Assembly (NCBI RefSeq): GCF_009861505.1
Contig: NZ_WTFT01000012.1
Coordinates: 237,043-301,042, forward strand
Origin: Pseudomonas izuensis
Lineage (GTDB): Bacteria; Pseudomonadota; Gammaproteobacteria; Pseudomonadales; Pseudomonadaceae
Reading direction: 5' to 3'
Length of the DNA stretch: 64,000 bases
The translations under genes were made by a program, and so were the position numbers. Under the pieces are notes generated by a model that was not told the DNA's origin, ran no database searches, and saw only the letters and a list, made by a program, of their open reading frames with translations. This document shows, piece after piece, positions 29,148-36,454 of the stretch. Position 1 is the first letter of the stretch; each line of letters begins with the position of its first letter.

Positions 29148-30293
29148 GTGAGGCAGACCACCGAAGCATTCCGCAGCCGTTATCGCGCCAACATTCATCC
29201 GCTCTACAACCCGTGGCTGCATGGCATTTTTGTGCTGCTGTTCGGCATCGGGGCCATCGCCGCGTTCTGGAGCACCGTGCACCAGGCTCAACCCCGGGAG
29301 TGGCTGGCGGTGCCGTTGAGCATGCTGTTCTTCAACTTTGTTGTGTACATGGTGCATCGGCACCTGGGCCATCACAAAAAAGCCTTTGCTCGAATGTTCT
29401 ATGCCCGGCATGCCGGCGACCACCATAACTTTTTCGCTCCCGGGCACATGACCTACGACAGTGCCCGCGACTGGCGGGTGATTCTGTTTCCGGCCTGGCT
29501 GATTGTCCTGCACACCCTGGTCGTTACCCTGCCGATCTGGTGGCTGCTCAAACCGTTCGATGCCAACGTTGCCGGACTGGTCGGCGGCTGCCTGGTCCTC
29601 GGGTACCTGGCCTATGAAGTGTTCCATGCCTGCGAGCATCTGCCGCCGCACAATCCGCTGACACAGTTGCCGTGGATCCGCCAGATGCGGCGCCTGCATG
29701 AACTGCATCACCGTCGCGAGATGATGCGCGAACGCAATTTCAACATCGTTTTTCCGTTGATGGATTACCTGTTCGGCACCCTGTACTGGGAACCGGATCA
29801 GGCCACCCCGTATCTGCCGAGAACGCCCATGACCCGCCTGCAGCATCAGATCGTCATTGCCGCAAACCCTGTCGCCGTACTCGCCTACGCCAGCACCGTG
29901 ACCCGATGGCCGGAGTGGCATCCATCGTCCCTCAAGATCAATGGTCAAAAAGGCTCATTGCATGCCGGTGCGCGGTTCGACGAGGACATCCGCGCCGGTG
30001 GACGTGACGGGCATTTGACCTGGGTGGTGGACGAGTATTTGCCGGGACGGCGCTGGATTGCCCAGGCCCAGGGCGACCACGGCCTGTCGTTGCTACTGAC
30101 TTATGAGTGTGAGGCCGAGGGCGACGGCACGCGATTTACCCGCACCCTGGAGTATCAATTCAGCGGCCTGATAATGCGCATCGCCAACAAATGGCTGCTC
30201 AGGCGGCGGATTGATCGCGAATCGGCCGCGTCGATGCTGGCTTTGCGGGAGATGGCGCAAAAACACCTGGCACAGTCGGGAGCCAAAGTGTGA
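29148..30293 (+). CDS. Membrane di-iron fatty acid hydroxylase fused to an SRPBCC (START-like) domain
   Basis: A 381-aa fusion. Residues about 1-215 form a fatty-acid-hydroxylase/sterol-desaturase membrane domain with several spans and the histidine clusters HRHLGHHKK, HAGDHHNFF, HACEHLPPH and LHELHHRRE that bind two irons. Residues about 230-375 are a polyketide-cyclase-like SRPBCC domain (YASTVTRWPEWHPSSLKING, TYECEAEGDGTRFTRTLEYQ), a hydrophobic-ligand cavity. The protein probably oxidises a lipid or isoprenoid. Start: AGGTGA lies 5 bases before GTG 29148, far better than GTG 29139. Its stop overlaps the next start (GTGA), so the two are coupled. Confidence 0.82.
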   Translation: MRQTTEAFRSRYRANIHPLYNPWLHGIFVLLFGIGAIAAFWSTVHQAQPREWLAVPLSMLFFNFVVYMVHRHLGHHKKAFARMFYARHAGDHHNFFAPGHMTYDSARDWRVILFPAWLIVLHTLVVTLPIWWLLKPFDANVAGLVGGCLVLGYLAYEVFHACEHLPPHNPLTQLPWIRQMRRLHELHHRREMMRERNFNIVFPLMDYLFGTLYWEPDQATPYLPRTPMTRLQHQIVIAANPVAVLAYASTVTRWPEWHPSSLKINGQKGSLHAGARFDEDIRAGGRDGHLTWVVDEYLPGRRWIAQAQGDHGLSLLLTYECEAEGDGTRFTRTLEYQFSGLIMRIANKWLLRRRIDRESAASMLALREMAQKHLAQSGAKV

Positions 30294-31381
30294 GTCGGTG
30301 GATCCGGTTCCGTCATTGGCTGTTGCTGGTAATCATCGCCATCGGCGTATTCCTGCTGCTGATGCCGACCAAAGTACGGCCGGTGGCCTGGACGCCGCCG
30401 CCAGCGCCCTCCCTCACCAGCGGCATCTATGCCGATAATCAGCGCCTCAAGGGCGTGGAGCGGGTCGGTGCCGCCGACATTGACGGCCCGGAAGCACTGC
30501 TGCTGGAAGGCGATACGCTGATCACCGGTTTGCATGACGGCCGCCTGATCCGCACCAGCCTCGATGGCAAGGTCACCAAAGTCCTGGCCGATACCGGTGG
30601 CCGCCCCTTGGGGCTGGCTCGCCATCCCAACGGCTTGCTGGTAATCGCCGATGCGGTCAAGGGCTTGCTGTCACTGGACGCCCAGGGGCGTCTGGTGGCC
30701 ATGACCACGGCGGCTGACGGCGTGCCCTTCGGGTTCACCGACGACGTGGCCATCGACAAGCCCGGGCACTACGCCTATTTCAGCGACGCCTCCAGCCGCT
30801 TCGGCTACGGCAAGGACGGCGAGGCGATCATCGAGCATGGTGGCGATGGTCGCTTGCTGCGTTACGACTTCCAGACCGGAGCGACCTCGATGCTGCTGGA
30901 CAAGCTGGAGTTTGCCAACGGCGTCACCCTGGGGCCGGACGATGCCTTTGTGCTGGTCAACGAAACCGGCGCCTATCGCATCAGCCGTTACTGGCTGAGC
31001 GGTCCGAAAGCTGGCACTCACGATCTGTTCATCGACAACCTGCCAGGTTTGCCGGACAACCTTTCGTTCAATGGCCACGACCGAATCTGGGTGGCGCTGT
31101 ACGCACCGCGCAGCGCTCTGCTCGACGCCACCGCAAAGCATCCATTCGTACGCAAGATGCTCGCGCGCGCCATGACCGTCCTGCCCAAACCGGTGGAAAA
31201 GCGCGCCTTTGCCCTGGGCCTGAACGTCGAGGGCAAGGTGATCGCCAACCTTCAGGATGGCAGCAGCGACAGCTACTCGCCGATCACCACTGTGCGTGAG
31301 TATGGGGAGTGGTTGTATTTCGGGTCGCTGAAGGCGCAGAACATGGTGCGGTTGCCGTTGAGTACGGCGCTGGAGAAATAA
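30290..31381 (+). CDS. SMP-30/strictosidine-synthase-like beta-propeller protein
   Basis: A 363-aa protein with an N-terminal membrane anchor or signal (FRHWLLLVIIAIGVFLLL). A six-bladed propeller of the SMP-30/gluconolactonase/strictosidine-synthase group follows: GPEALLLEGDTLITG, GRPLGLARHPNGLLVIAD, YFSDASSRFGYG, ANGVTLGPDDAFVLVNETG and LPGLPDNLSFN. Close relatives include lactonases and arylesterase-like APMAP proteins. It starts inside the hydroxylase stop codon, so the two products probably act in one lipid-modifying step. Start GTG 30290. Confidence 0.82.
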   Translation: MSRWIRFRHWLLLVIIAIGVFLLLMPTKVRPVAWTPPPAPSLTSGIYADNQRLKGVERVGAADIDGPEALLLEGDTLITGLHDGRLIRTSLDGKVTKVLADTGGRPLGLARHPNGLLVIADAVKGLLSLDAQGRLVAMTTAADGVPFGFTDDVAIDKPGHYAYFSDASSRFGYGKDGEAIIEHGGDGRLLRYDFQTGATSMLLDKLEFANGVTLGPDDAFVLVNETGAYRISRYWLSGPKAGTHDLFIDNLPGLPDNLSFNGHDRIWVALYAPRSALLDATAKHPFVRKMLARAMTVLPKPVEKRAFALGLNVEGKVIANLQDGSSDSYSPITTVREYGEWLYFGSLKAQNMVRLPLSTALEK

Positions 31382-31410
31382 CGCGGATCATACAAGCTCG
31401 CGACCCGCTT

Positions 31411-31508
31411 CCCTGTAGGAGCAAAGCTTGCTCGCGAAGGCGTCGTGTCAGGCGACATCAATGTTGAATGCCAGTGCGCCTTCGCGAGCAAGCTTTGCTC
31501 CTACAGGG
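31411..31508. repeat. REP doublet 9, supplies a stop codon
   Basis: Outward pair with GCAAAGCTTGCTCGC arms, CCCTGTAGG and CCTACAGGG ends; spacer GACATCAATGTTGAATGCCAG. Its right end, read on the minus strand as CCCCTGTAG, gives the TAG stop of the small gene at 31501-31668. Confidence 0.9.
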
Positions 31509-31668
31509 GATCGTCGTCACATACCCGCTCCGGATCGTTGTCCGGCAACTCGTCGATACCCGGTTCTTCTTCGGGATGGACGGCTGTGCGTCCTGGACTC
31601 AAGGGTTCGGGATGGCTAGGGATCGGGTCGAAACCGCCCTGTTCTTCGCTGGGATATTTCTGCTTCAT
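31501..31668 (-). CDS. 55-aa acidic, proline-rich small protein
   Basis: The minus strand encodes MKQKYPSEEQGGFDPIPSHP, then an acidic, proline-rich stretch (HPEEEPGIDELPDNDPERV) ending CDDDPL. GAGGTG sits 6 bases upstream of the ATG, a strong SD. No membrane segment; probably unstructured. The TAG stop, and possibly the last residues, come from an adjoining REP element. Unknown function; it sits beside other small stress-type genes. Confidence 0.65.
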   Translation of the reverse strand: MKQKYPSEEQGGFDPIPSHPEPLSPGRTAVHPEEEPGIDELPDNDPERVCDDDPL

Positions 31669-31778
31669 GGGGCACCTCGTATCGAGCCCGATGTTCGGAC
31701 TCTGAACATTCGAGGTGCCGGTTTTTTTCGCCGTTCCAATTATTCAGTCACCGGTCGTCGGTGACTCATTACCCTGAA

Positions 31779-32012
31779 TCAGGACGACGACTGGAGTTGT
31801 CTGACGATCTTGTCCTTGACCTCCAAGCGCTTCGCCTTGAGCTTCGTCACCGCGTCATCGCTGGATTTGGCTTCCTCCGCCTTCACCACTTCGGCATCCG
31901 CCTGGGAATACTTGTTGATCAGTGAATCCAGTAACGGATCCTTGGAGCGTTTCTGCTGGATTTCTTCCTTTGTGCAACTCAGATCCAGAAAAAGGTTATG
32001 GGGCACCGGCAT
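31779..32012 (-). CDS. YdcH/DUF465-like small coiled-coil protein
   Basis: A 77-aa charged helical protein: MPVPHNLFLDLSCTKEEIQQ, KDPLLDSLINKYSQADAEVVKAEE and VTKLKAKRLEVKDKIVRQLQ. The heptad-like pattern with a KxKRLxxKDxI segment matches the short YdcH/DUF465 family. CGGAGGT 7 bases before ATG 32012 decides the start over an open frame 10 codons longer. Function unknown. Confidence 0.78.
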   Translation of the reverse strand: MPVPHNLFLDLSCTKEEIQQKRSKDPLLDSLINKYSQADAEVVKAEEAKSSDDAVTKLKAKRLEVKDKIVRQLQSSS

Positions 32013-32220
32013 GGAACACCTCCGTTTGATAATCGGCAGCAAACGCGACTGATTGCGTTCACCAACTATCAGAATGGCCTCGGTTGGCCGGTTGTGTCGA
32101 CCATCTGTCCGACCGGCGGTGCCCGTTCGTCGCCCTGTCTCAAAAACGATAAAACCTTTGCCCGGGCGCCAGCCTCCACAGGTTAACCATTACCTCGATC
32201 ACCCGTGTGGAGAAGCACTT

Positions 32221-32742
32221 ATGGACGGATTCGACTTACGCCATCTCGTTCTGGCCGTTGCCTTGAGCAGCAGCATGGGTACGGCATTCGCGGCGACTTC
32301 CAATGACTTTGTCGACAAGGCAGCCGCCGGCGGCATCGCCGAAATCGAAGCCAGCCGCCTGGCCCTCGAAAAGAGCCAGTCAGCGGACGTCAAGGCCTTC
32401 GCCAACATGATGATTACCGATCATGGCAAGGCCAACGATGAACTGGCCACCATCGCGAAAAAGCATGACATCAAAGTGCCGGACAGCACGACGCTGGTGA
32501 AGCAGGCCAAGGAAAAAATCCTCGACATGCGGGACGAGTCGTTCGATGCAGCGTATGCCAATAACCAGGTCAAGGCCCATGAAGAAGCCTTGGACTTGTT
32601 CAAGAAAGAAGCCAACACGGTGACGGATGACAGGACCAAAGGCGCTACGGAGCTGAAAGGCTTTGCACAGAAAATGTTGCCGGGGCTGGAAAAACACCTC
32701 GATATGGCAAAAAAACTCCAGGCCGCTCATCCGGGCAAATAG
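32221..32742 (+). CDS. DUF4142 periplasmic protein
   Basis: A 173-aa protein. Signal peptide LRHLVLAVALSSSMGTAFAA, then a four-helix DUF4142 domain (FVDKAAAGGIAEIEASRLAL, FANMMITDHGKANDELATIA, VKAHEEALDLFKKEA, GFAQKMLPGLEKHLDMAKKL). Members are exported, ferritin-like helical bundles, often induced by stress; activity unknown. GGAGAAG lies 6 bases before ATG 32221. Followed by an intrinsic terminator. Confidence 0.9.
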   Translation: MDGFDLRHLVLAVALSSSMGTAFAATSNDFVDKAAAGGIAEIEASRLALEKSQSADVKAFANMMITDHGKANDELATIAKKHDIKVPDSTTLVKQAKEKILDMRDESFDAAYANNQVKAHEEALDLFKKEANTVTDDRTKGATELKGFAQKMLPGLEKHLDMAKKLQAAHPGK

Positions 32743-32760
32743 CAGGACTGCAAAACCGGA

Positions 32761-32786
32761 AGCCGCATCCTGGATGCGGCTTTTTG
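32761..32786 (+). terminator. Intrinsic terminator after the DUF4142 gene
   Basis: AGCCGCATCC, minimal loop, GGATGCGGCT, then TTTT, 18 bases after the stop. Confidence 0.88.
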
Positions 32787-32848
32787 TTGACTGATTTGCA
32801 ACGAAAAAACCGCTGCCACTGCGGGTGCCGGCTACAGTCCATAGGCAG

Positions 32849-32890
32849 CGGATGAAAACGTCTGTCTAAAACGAACAACTATTTCATCCG
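32849..32890. promoter_or_regulatory. Inverted repeat upstream of the stressosome operon
   Basis: CGGATGAAA at 32849-32857 and its exact complement TTTCATCCG at 32882-32890, 24 bases apart, ending 69 bases before the rsbR start. The spacing and position fit a regulator-binding site or an RNA stem-loop in the leader. No promoter was assigned. Confidence 0.4.
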
Positions 32891-32959
32891 TCAAATGTCA
32901 CTGACTTGCGCCGGTTACTTTTTGGGGAATCGGTGCCTACCTTCCAGGAGTCAAAAATC

Positions 32960-33811
32960 ATGGCGGCACTGCAATCCAGCACGCTCGATGCGATGAAAAA
33001 AAACCAGACGCAATTGCTTGCCGAATGGACAACGGGCCTCGAAGCCAGTGGCGCCACGCGTAATCTCAAGGAACAGGACCTGCAACAGCAGACCTCGGAA
33101 TTCCTGCATCTGGTGCTCACCGGACTGCAGAACGGCCACGGCCAGAACATCGCGACACCTGGCTGGGACGAGATTCGCCAGTTCCTGGACAAGCTTTCCC
33201 ACAGCCGTGCCCTGCTCGGCCAGGACTCGCAGCAGACCGCCAGTTTCATCTTTTCGCTCAAGGGCCCGGTGTTTGCACTGCTACAGAACCACTACCAGGA
33301 CAGCCCCGCCTTGCTCGCCGAACAGCTCTGGGAAATTTCCGAGCTGCTCGATGCCTTGGGCCTGCACACCATTCGCACCTTCCAGAAATCCCGCGAGGCT
33401 GTGATCAAGCGTCAACAGGAGGAGTTGCTGGAACTGTCGACCCCGGTGGTCAAGCTCTGGGATGGCGTTCTGGCGCTGCCGATGATCGGCACCCTCGATT
33501 CGCAACGTACCCAGGTGGTGATGGAATCGCTGTTGCAGCGGATCGTCGACACCGGTTCCGAGATCGCCATCATCGACATCACCGGCGTGCCGACCGTCGA
33601 TACCCTGGTGGCGCAGCACCTGCTCAAGACCGTGACCGCGATTCGCCTGATGGGCGCTGATTGCATCATCAGCGGCGTGCGTCCGCAGATCGCCCAGACC
33701 ATCGTGCACCTGGGGCTGGACCTGCAAGGCGTGGTGACCAAGGCCAATCTGGCCGATGCCCTGAAGCTGGCCCTGACCCGGCTGGGAATGACCATCAGCA
33801 AGGCGGACTGA
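32960..33811 (+). CDS. rsbR: RsbR-type stressosome scaffold/sensor (STAS)
   Basis: A 283-aa protein. The N-terminal helical half is a non-haem-globin-like sensor and the C-terminal half is a STAS domain (VKLWDGVLALPMIGTLDSQR, IIDITGVPTVDTLVAQHLL, GVRPQIAQTIVHLGLDL). Thr178 and Thr215 sit in the positions of the two threonines that RsbT phosphorylates in Bacillus RsbR. AGGAG lies 8 bases before ATG 32960; an open frame 18 codons longer has no SD. First gene of a six-gene operon; rsbS follows after 4 bases. Confidence 0.9.
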   Translation: MAALQSSTLDAMKKNQTQLLAEWTTGLEASGATRNLKEQDLQQQTSEFLHLVLTGLQNGHGQNIATPGWDEIRQFLDKLSHSRALLGQDSQQTASFIFSLKGPVFALLQNHYQDSPALLAEQLWEISELLDALGLHTIRTFQKSREAVIKRQQEELLELSTPVVKLWDGVLALPMIGTLDSQRTQVVMESLLQRIVDTGSEIAIIDITGVPTVDTLVAQHLLKTVTAIRLMGADCIISGVRPQIAQTIVHLGLDLQGVVTKANLADALKLALTRLGMTISKAD

Positions 33812-33815
33812 GCCC

Positions 33816-34178
33816 ATGGAGCGCATTCCGATATTGCAAATGGGCGACTTCCTGCTGGTGACGATCCAGGTCGACATGCATGACCAGTTGGCCCTGACCC
33901 TTCAGGACGATCTGTCTGAACGTATCAGCAAGACCACCGCCCGTGGTGTGTTGATCGATATTTCCGCGCTGGACATGGTGGACTCCTTCATTGGCCGGAT
34001 GATCGGAACCATTTCCGGCCTGTCGAAAATCATGGATGCCCGGACCGTGCTGGTCGGCATGCAGCCCGCGGTGGCGATCACCCTGGTGGAGCTGGGCCTG
34101 ACCCTGCCCGGGGTCAGTACCGCGCTGAACGTCGAGCGCGGGATGAAACTGCTTCAGGATCGAGTACATGAGCAATGA
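33816..34178 (+). CDS. rsbS: RsbS-type stressosome STAS protein
   Basis: A 120-aa single-STAS protein: MERIPILQMGDFLLVTIQVD, LIDISALDMVDSFIGRMI and VGMQPAVAITLVELGLTLPG. Ser57 is where RsbS is phosphorylated by RsbT to release the kinase. It forms the stressosome core together with RsbR. Its stop overlaps the rsbT start (ATGA). Confidence 0.92.
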   Translation: MERIPILQMGDFLLVTIQVDMHDQLALTLQDDLSERISKTTARGVLIDISALDMVDSFIGRMIGTISGLSKIMDARTVLVGMQPAVAITLVELGLTLPGVSTALNVERGMKLLQDRVHEQ

Positions 34179-34579
34179 ACACGCGCAGCAGCGGCACTCA
34201 TCCGATCCATATCGAGCAGGATGTCGTCCTGGCGCGGCAACTGGCACGCAAGCTCGCGCAAGAGTGTGGCATGCGCTTGATCGACCTGACCAAACTGGTC
34301 ACAGCCGTCAGCGAACTGGCGCGCAACACCATGGTGTATGGCGGTGGCGGCGACATGGACTGGCAAATCCTCGACGAAAACCCGCGTACCGGCTTGCGCC
34401 TCACGTTCCGTGACGAAGGGCCGGGTATCGCCGACATCAAACTGGCGATGACCGACGGCTGGACCTCGGGCGCCGGACTGGGGCTGGGCCTGACGGGGGC
34501 CAAGCGCCTGGTGGACGAATTCGAAATCGACACCGCGCCGGGCCGGGGCACTCGTGTGACGATCACCCGATGGACATGA
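34175..34579 (+). CDS. rsbT: RsbT-type serine/threonine kinase
   Basis: A 134-aa GHKL kinase: LVTAVSELARNTMVYGGGG (N box), FRDEGPGIAD (G1) and GLGLGLTGAKRLVDEF (G2). In the known module it phosphorylates RsbR and RsbS and then leaves the stressosome to switch on a partner. The start overlaps rsbS, and the next gene begins within its last 10 bases. Here the natural partner is the fused phosphatase downstream; no rsbU or sigB is present. Confidence 0.92.
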   Translation: MNTRSSGTHPIHIEQDVVLARQLARKLAQECGMRLIDLTKLVTAVSELARNTMVYGGGGDMDWQILDENPRTGLRLTFRDEGPGIADIKLAMTDGWTSGAGLGLGLTGAKRLVDEFEIDTAPGRGTRVTITRWT

Positions 34580-35586
34580 ACATCGTCGGTACGATGACGC
34601 AGGTACTGGTGGTCGAAGACATCAGCCAGGTCGGTCACGCCCGGCGCACCGCGCAGCAACTCGCGGAAAAATGCGGTTTCGACAGTAACGATGCCGGGCG
34701 CGTGGCGCTGGTGGCGACCGAGCTTGCCAGCAATATTCTCAAACACGCCAACCGTGGCGAACTGCACCTGAGGGCCTTGCCCCGCGCGACTGGCATCGGC
34801 ATCGAAATCCTCGCGATCGACCGCGCCCAGGGATTTGATTTACAGGCGTGCCTGACCGATGGCTTTTCCACCGGTGGTACCCAGGGCATCGGACTGGGGG
34901 CCGTATCGCGCCAGGCAGAGGTGTTCGACGTTTATGCCGATTCACGGGGTGCCGTGCTGCTCACGCGGTTGTACCCGCGCCAGGACAAGGCCCCTGACCG
35001 GCGCATCGGCATCAGCCAGCATTCGCTGCACAATGACCCGGCCTGCGGCGATGTCTGGCACCTGGCATTCGACGGGCCACGGATCAGTGCGCTGGTGATC
35101 GACGGCCTGGGCCATGGCGAAGACGCCGAACGCGCCGCCCGCGCCGGTGAAAAAGCCTTCGCGCAACTGCCGTTTGCCTCGCCGCTGGTGGCGCTGGAGG
35201 ACATTCATCTGGCCATGACCGCCACCCGTGGCGGGGCGCTGGCCATCGCGCAATTCGACGGCGGCAGCGACACCTTGACATTCGTCGGCATCGGCAATAT
35301 CGGTGCCTGCCTGGTCGCGGCAGACAAGTCCCGAGGCCTGGCCTCCCATCCGGGTATCGTCGGTGGCCAGTATCGCAGGGCGCAACCCTTTGACTATGCT
35401 CAGGTGAACGGACAGCTGTTGATCATGTACAGCGACGGCCTGCAGTCCCGCTGGAACCTGCAGGATTACCCCGGTCTGGTGCACCGCCATCCCGCCGTGA
35501 TTGCCGCCATTTTGCACCGTGATTTCTGTCGTGGACGGGACGACGTCACGGTGCTGGTCATTGCTCTGGAGGCAGCCCATGCCTGA
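34570..35586 (+). CDS. Fused GHKL ATPase and SpoIIE/PP2C phosphatase (RsbX-like)
   Basis: A 338-aa two-domain protein. Residues about 10-135 are a second RsbT/RsbW-like ATPase (VALVATELASNILKHANRGE, GLGAVSRQAEVFDVYADSRG). Residues about 145-338 are a PP2C phosphatase of the SpoIIE type (ALVIDGLGHGEDAERAARAG, LTFVGIGNIGACLV, LLIMYSDGLQSRW, GRDDVTVLVI). It plausibly dephosphorylates RsbR/RsbS, resetting the stressosome as RsbX does. The fusion is common in Gram-negative versions of the module. Confidence 0.87.
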   Translation: MDMNIVGTMTQVLVVEDISQVGHARRTAQQLAEKCGFDSNDAGRVALVATELASNILKHANRGELHLRALPRATGIGIEILAIDRAQGFDLQACLTDGFSTGGTQGIGLGAVSRQAEVFDVYADSRGAVLLTRLYPRQDKAPDRRIGISQHSLHNDPACGDVWHLAFDGPRISALVIDGLGHGEDAERAARAGEKAFAQLPFASPLVALEDIHLAMTATRGGALAIAQFDGGSDTLTFVGIGNIGACLVAADKSRGLASHPGIVGGQYRRAQPFDYAQVNGQLLIMYSDGLQSRWNLQDYPGLVHRHPAVIAAILHRDFCRGRDDVTVLVIALEAAHA

Positions 35587-36454
35587 AGCACCCATGAGTC
35601 AGATTGACGAACAAGCGGCGCAGATCGCGCAATTGCAAGGTGAAGCCGATGCCCTGCGCGCCGAGCTGGATGAAACCAACCAGGGCGTGCTGGCGTTGTA
35701 TGCCGAACTCGACACCCAGGCCGAAGAATTGCGACAGGCCTCGGATCTGAAAAGCCGTTTTCTGTCCTACATGAGCCACGAGTTTCGCACGCCGCTGGGC
35801 TCGATCCTGAGTATCGCCAGCCTGTTGAGCGACGAACTTGACGGGCCCTTGAGTCCCGAACAACACAAGCAAGTGGCCTTTGTCAGCAGCTCCGCGCGGG
35901 AGCTGAGCGACATGGTCGACGACCTGCTGGACCTGGCGAAGATCGAAGCCGGGCGCATCACCATTTCCCCGGCCTGGTTCGACATGCTCGACCTGTTTGC
36001 GGCCCTGCGCGGGATGTTTCGCCCGATTGTCGATGCCACGGCCGTGGACCTGATTTTCGAAGAACCGGTGGGACTGCCGCGGTTGTACACCGACGACAAA
36101 AAACTTGCGCAGATCCTGCGCAACTTCATTGCCAATTCGCTGAAGTTCACCACACGCGGGGTAGTCCGGGTCTCGGCGCAGCTGGAAAACAGCTCTCATG
36201 TGCGCTTTGCCGTCAGCGACACCGGAATAGGGATCGCTCCCGAGCTGCATGGCGCCTTGTTCGAAGACTTTTCCCAGGTCGACTCACCGCTGCAAAAACG
36301 CCTGCGCGGAACCGGGCTCGGACTGTCCCTGTGCAAACGCTTCGCCGGGTTGCTGGGTGGCGAAGTCGGGATGCAAAGCACGCCGGGCACCGGATCGACC
36401 TTTCACGTAATCATCCCGCTGGCCATCAACCTGGAGCCTGCCGATGAAACATGA
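35579..36454 (+). CDS. Cytosolic sensor histidine kinase
   Basis: A 291-aa kinase with no membrane span. An N-terminal coiled coil (IDEQAAQIAQLQGEADALRA) leads to HisKA with His67 in SYMSHEFRTPLG. The HATPase follows (NFIANSLKFTTRG, DTGIGIAPELHG, LRGTGLGLSLCKRFAGLLGG). Being soluble and embedded in the stressosome operon, it probably takes its input from the Rsb proteins. GGAGG lies 6 bases before ATG 35579; ATG 35594 is an alternative. Overlaps the next gene by 11 bases. Confidence 0.9.
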   Translation: MPEAPMSQIDEQAAQIAQLQGEADALRAELDETNQGVLALYAELDTQAEELRQASDLKSRFLSYMSHEFRTPLGSILSIASLLSDELDGPLSPEQHKQVAFVSSSARELSDMVDDLLDLAKIEAGRITISPAWFDMLDLFAALRGMFRPIVDATAVDLIFEEPVGLPRLYTDDKKLAQILRNFIANSLKFTTRGVVRVSAQLENSSHVRFAVSDTGIGIAPELHGALFEDFSQVDSPLQKRLRGTGLGLSLCKRFAGLLGGEVGMQSTPGTGSTFHVIIPLAINLEPADET

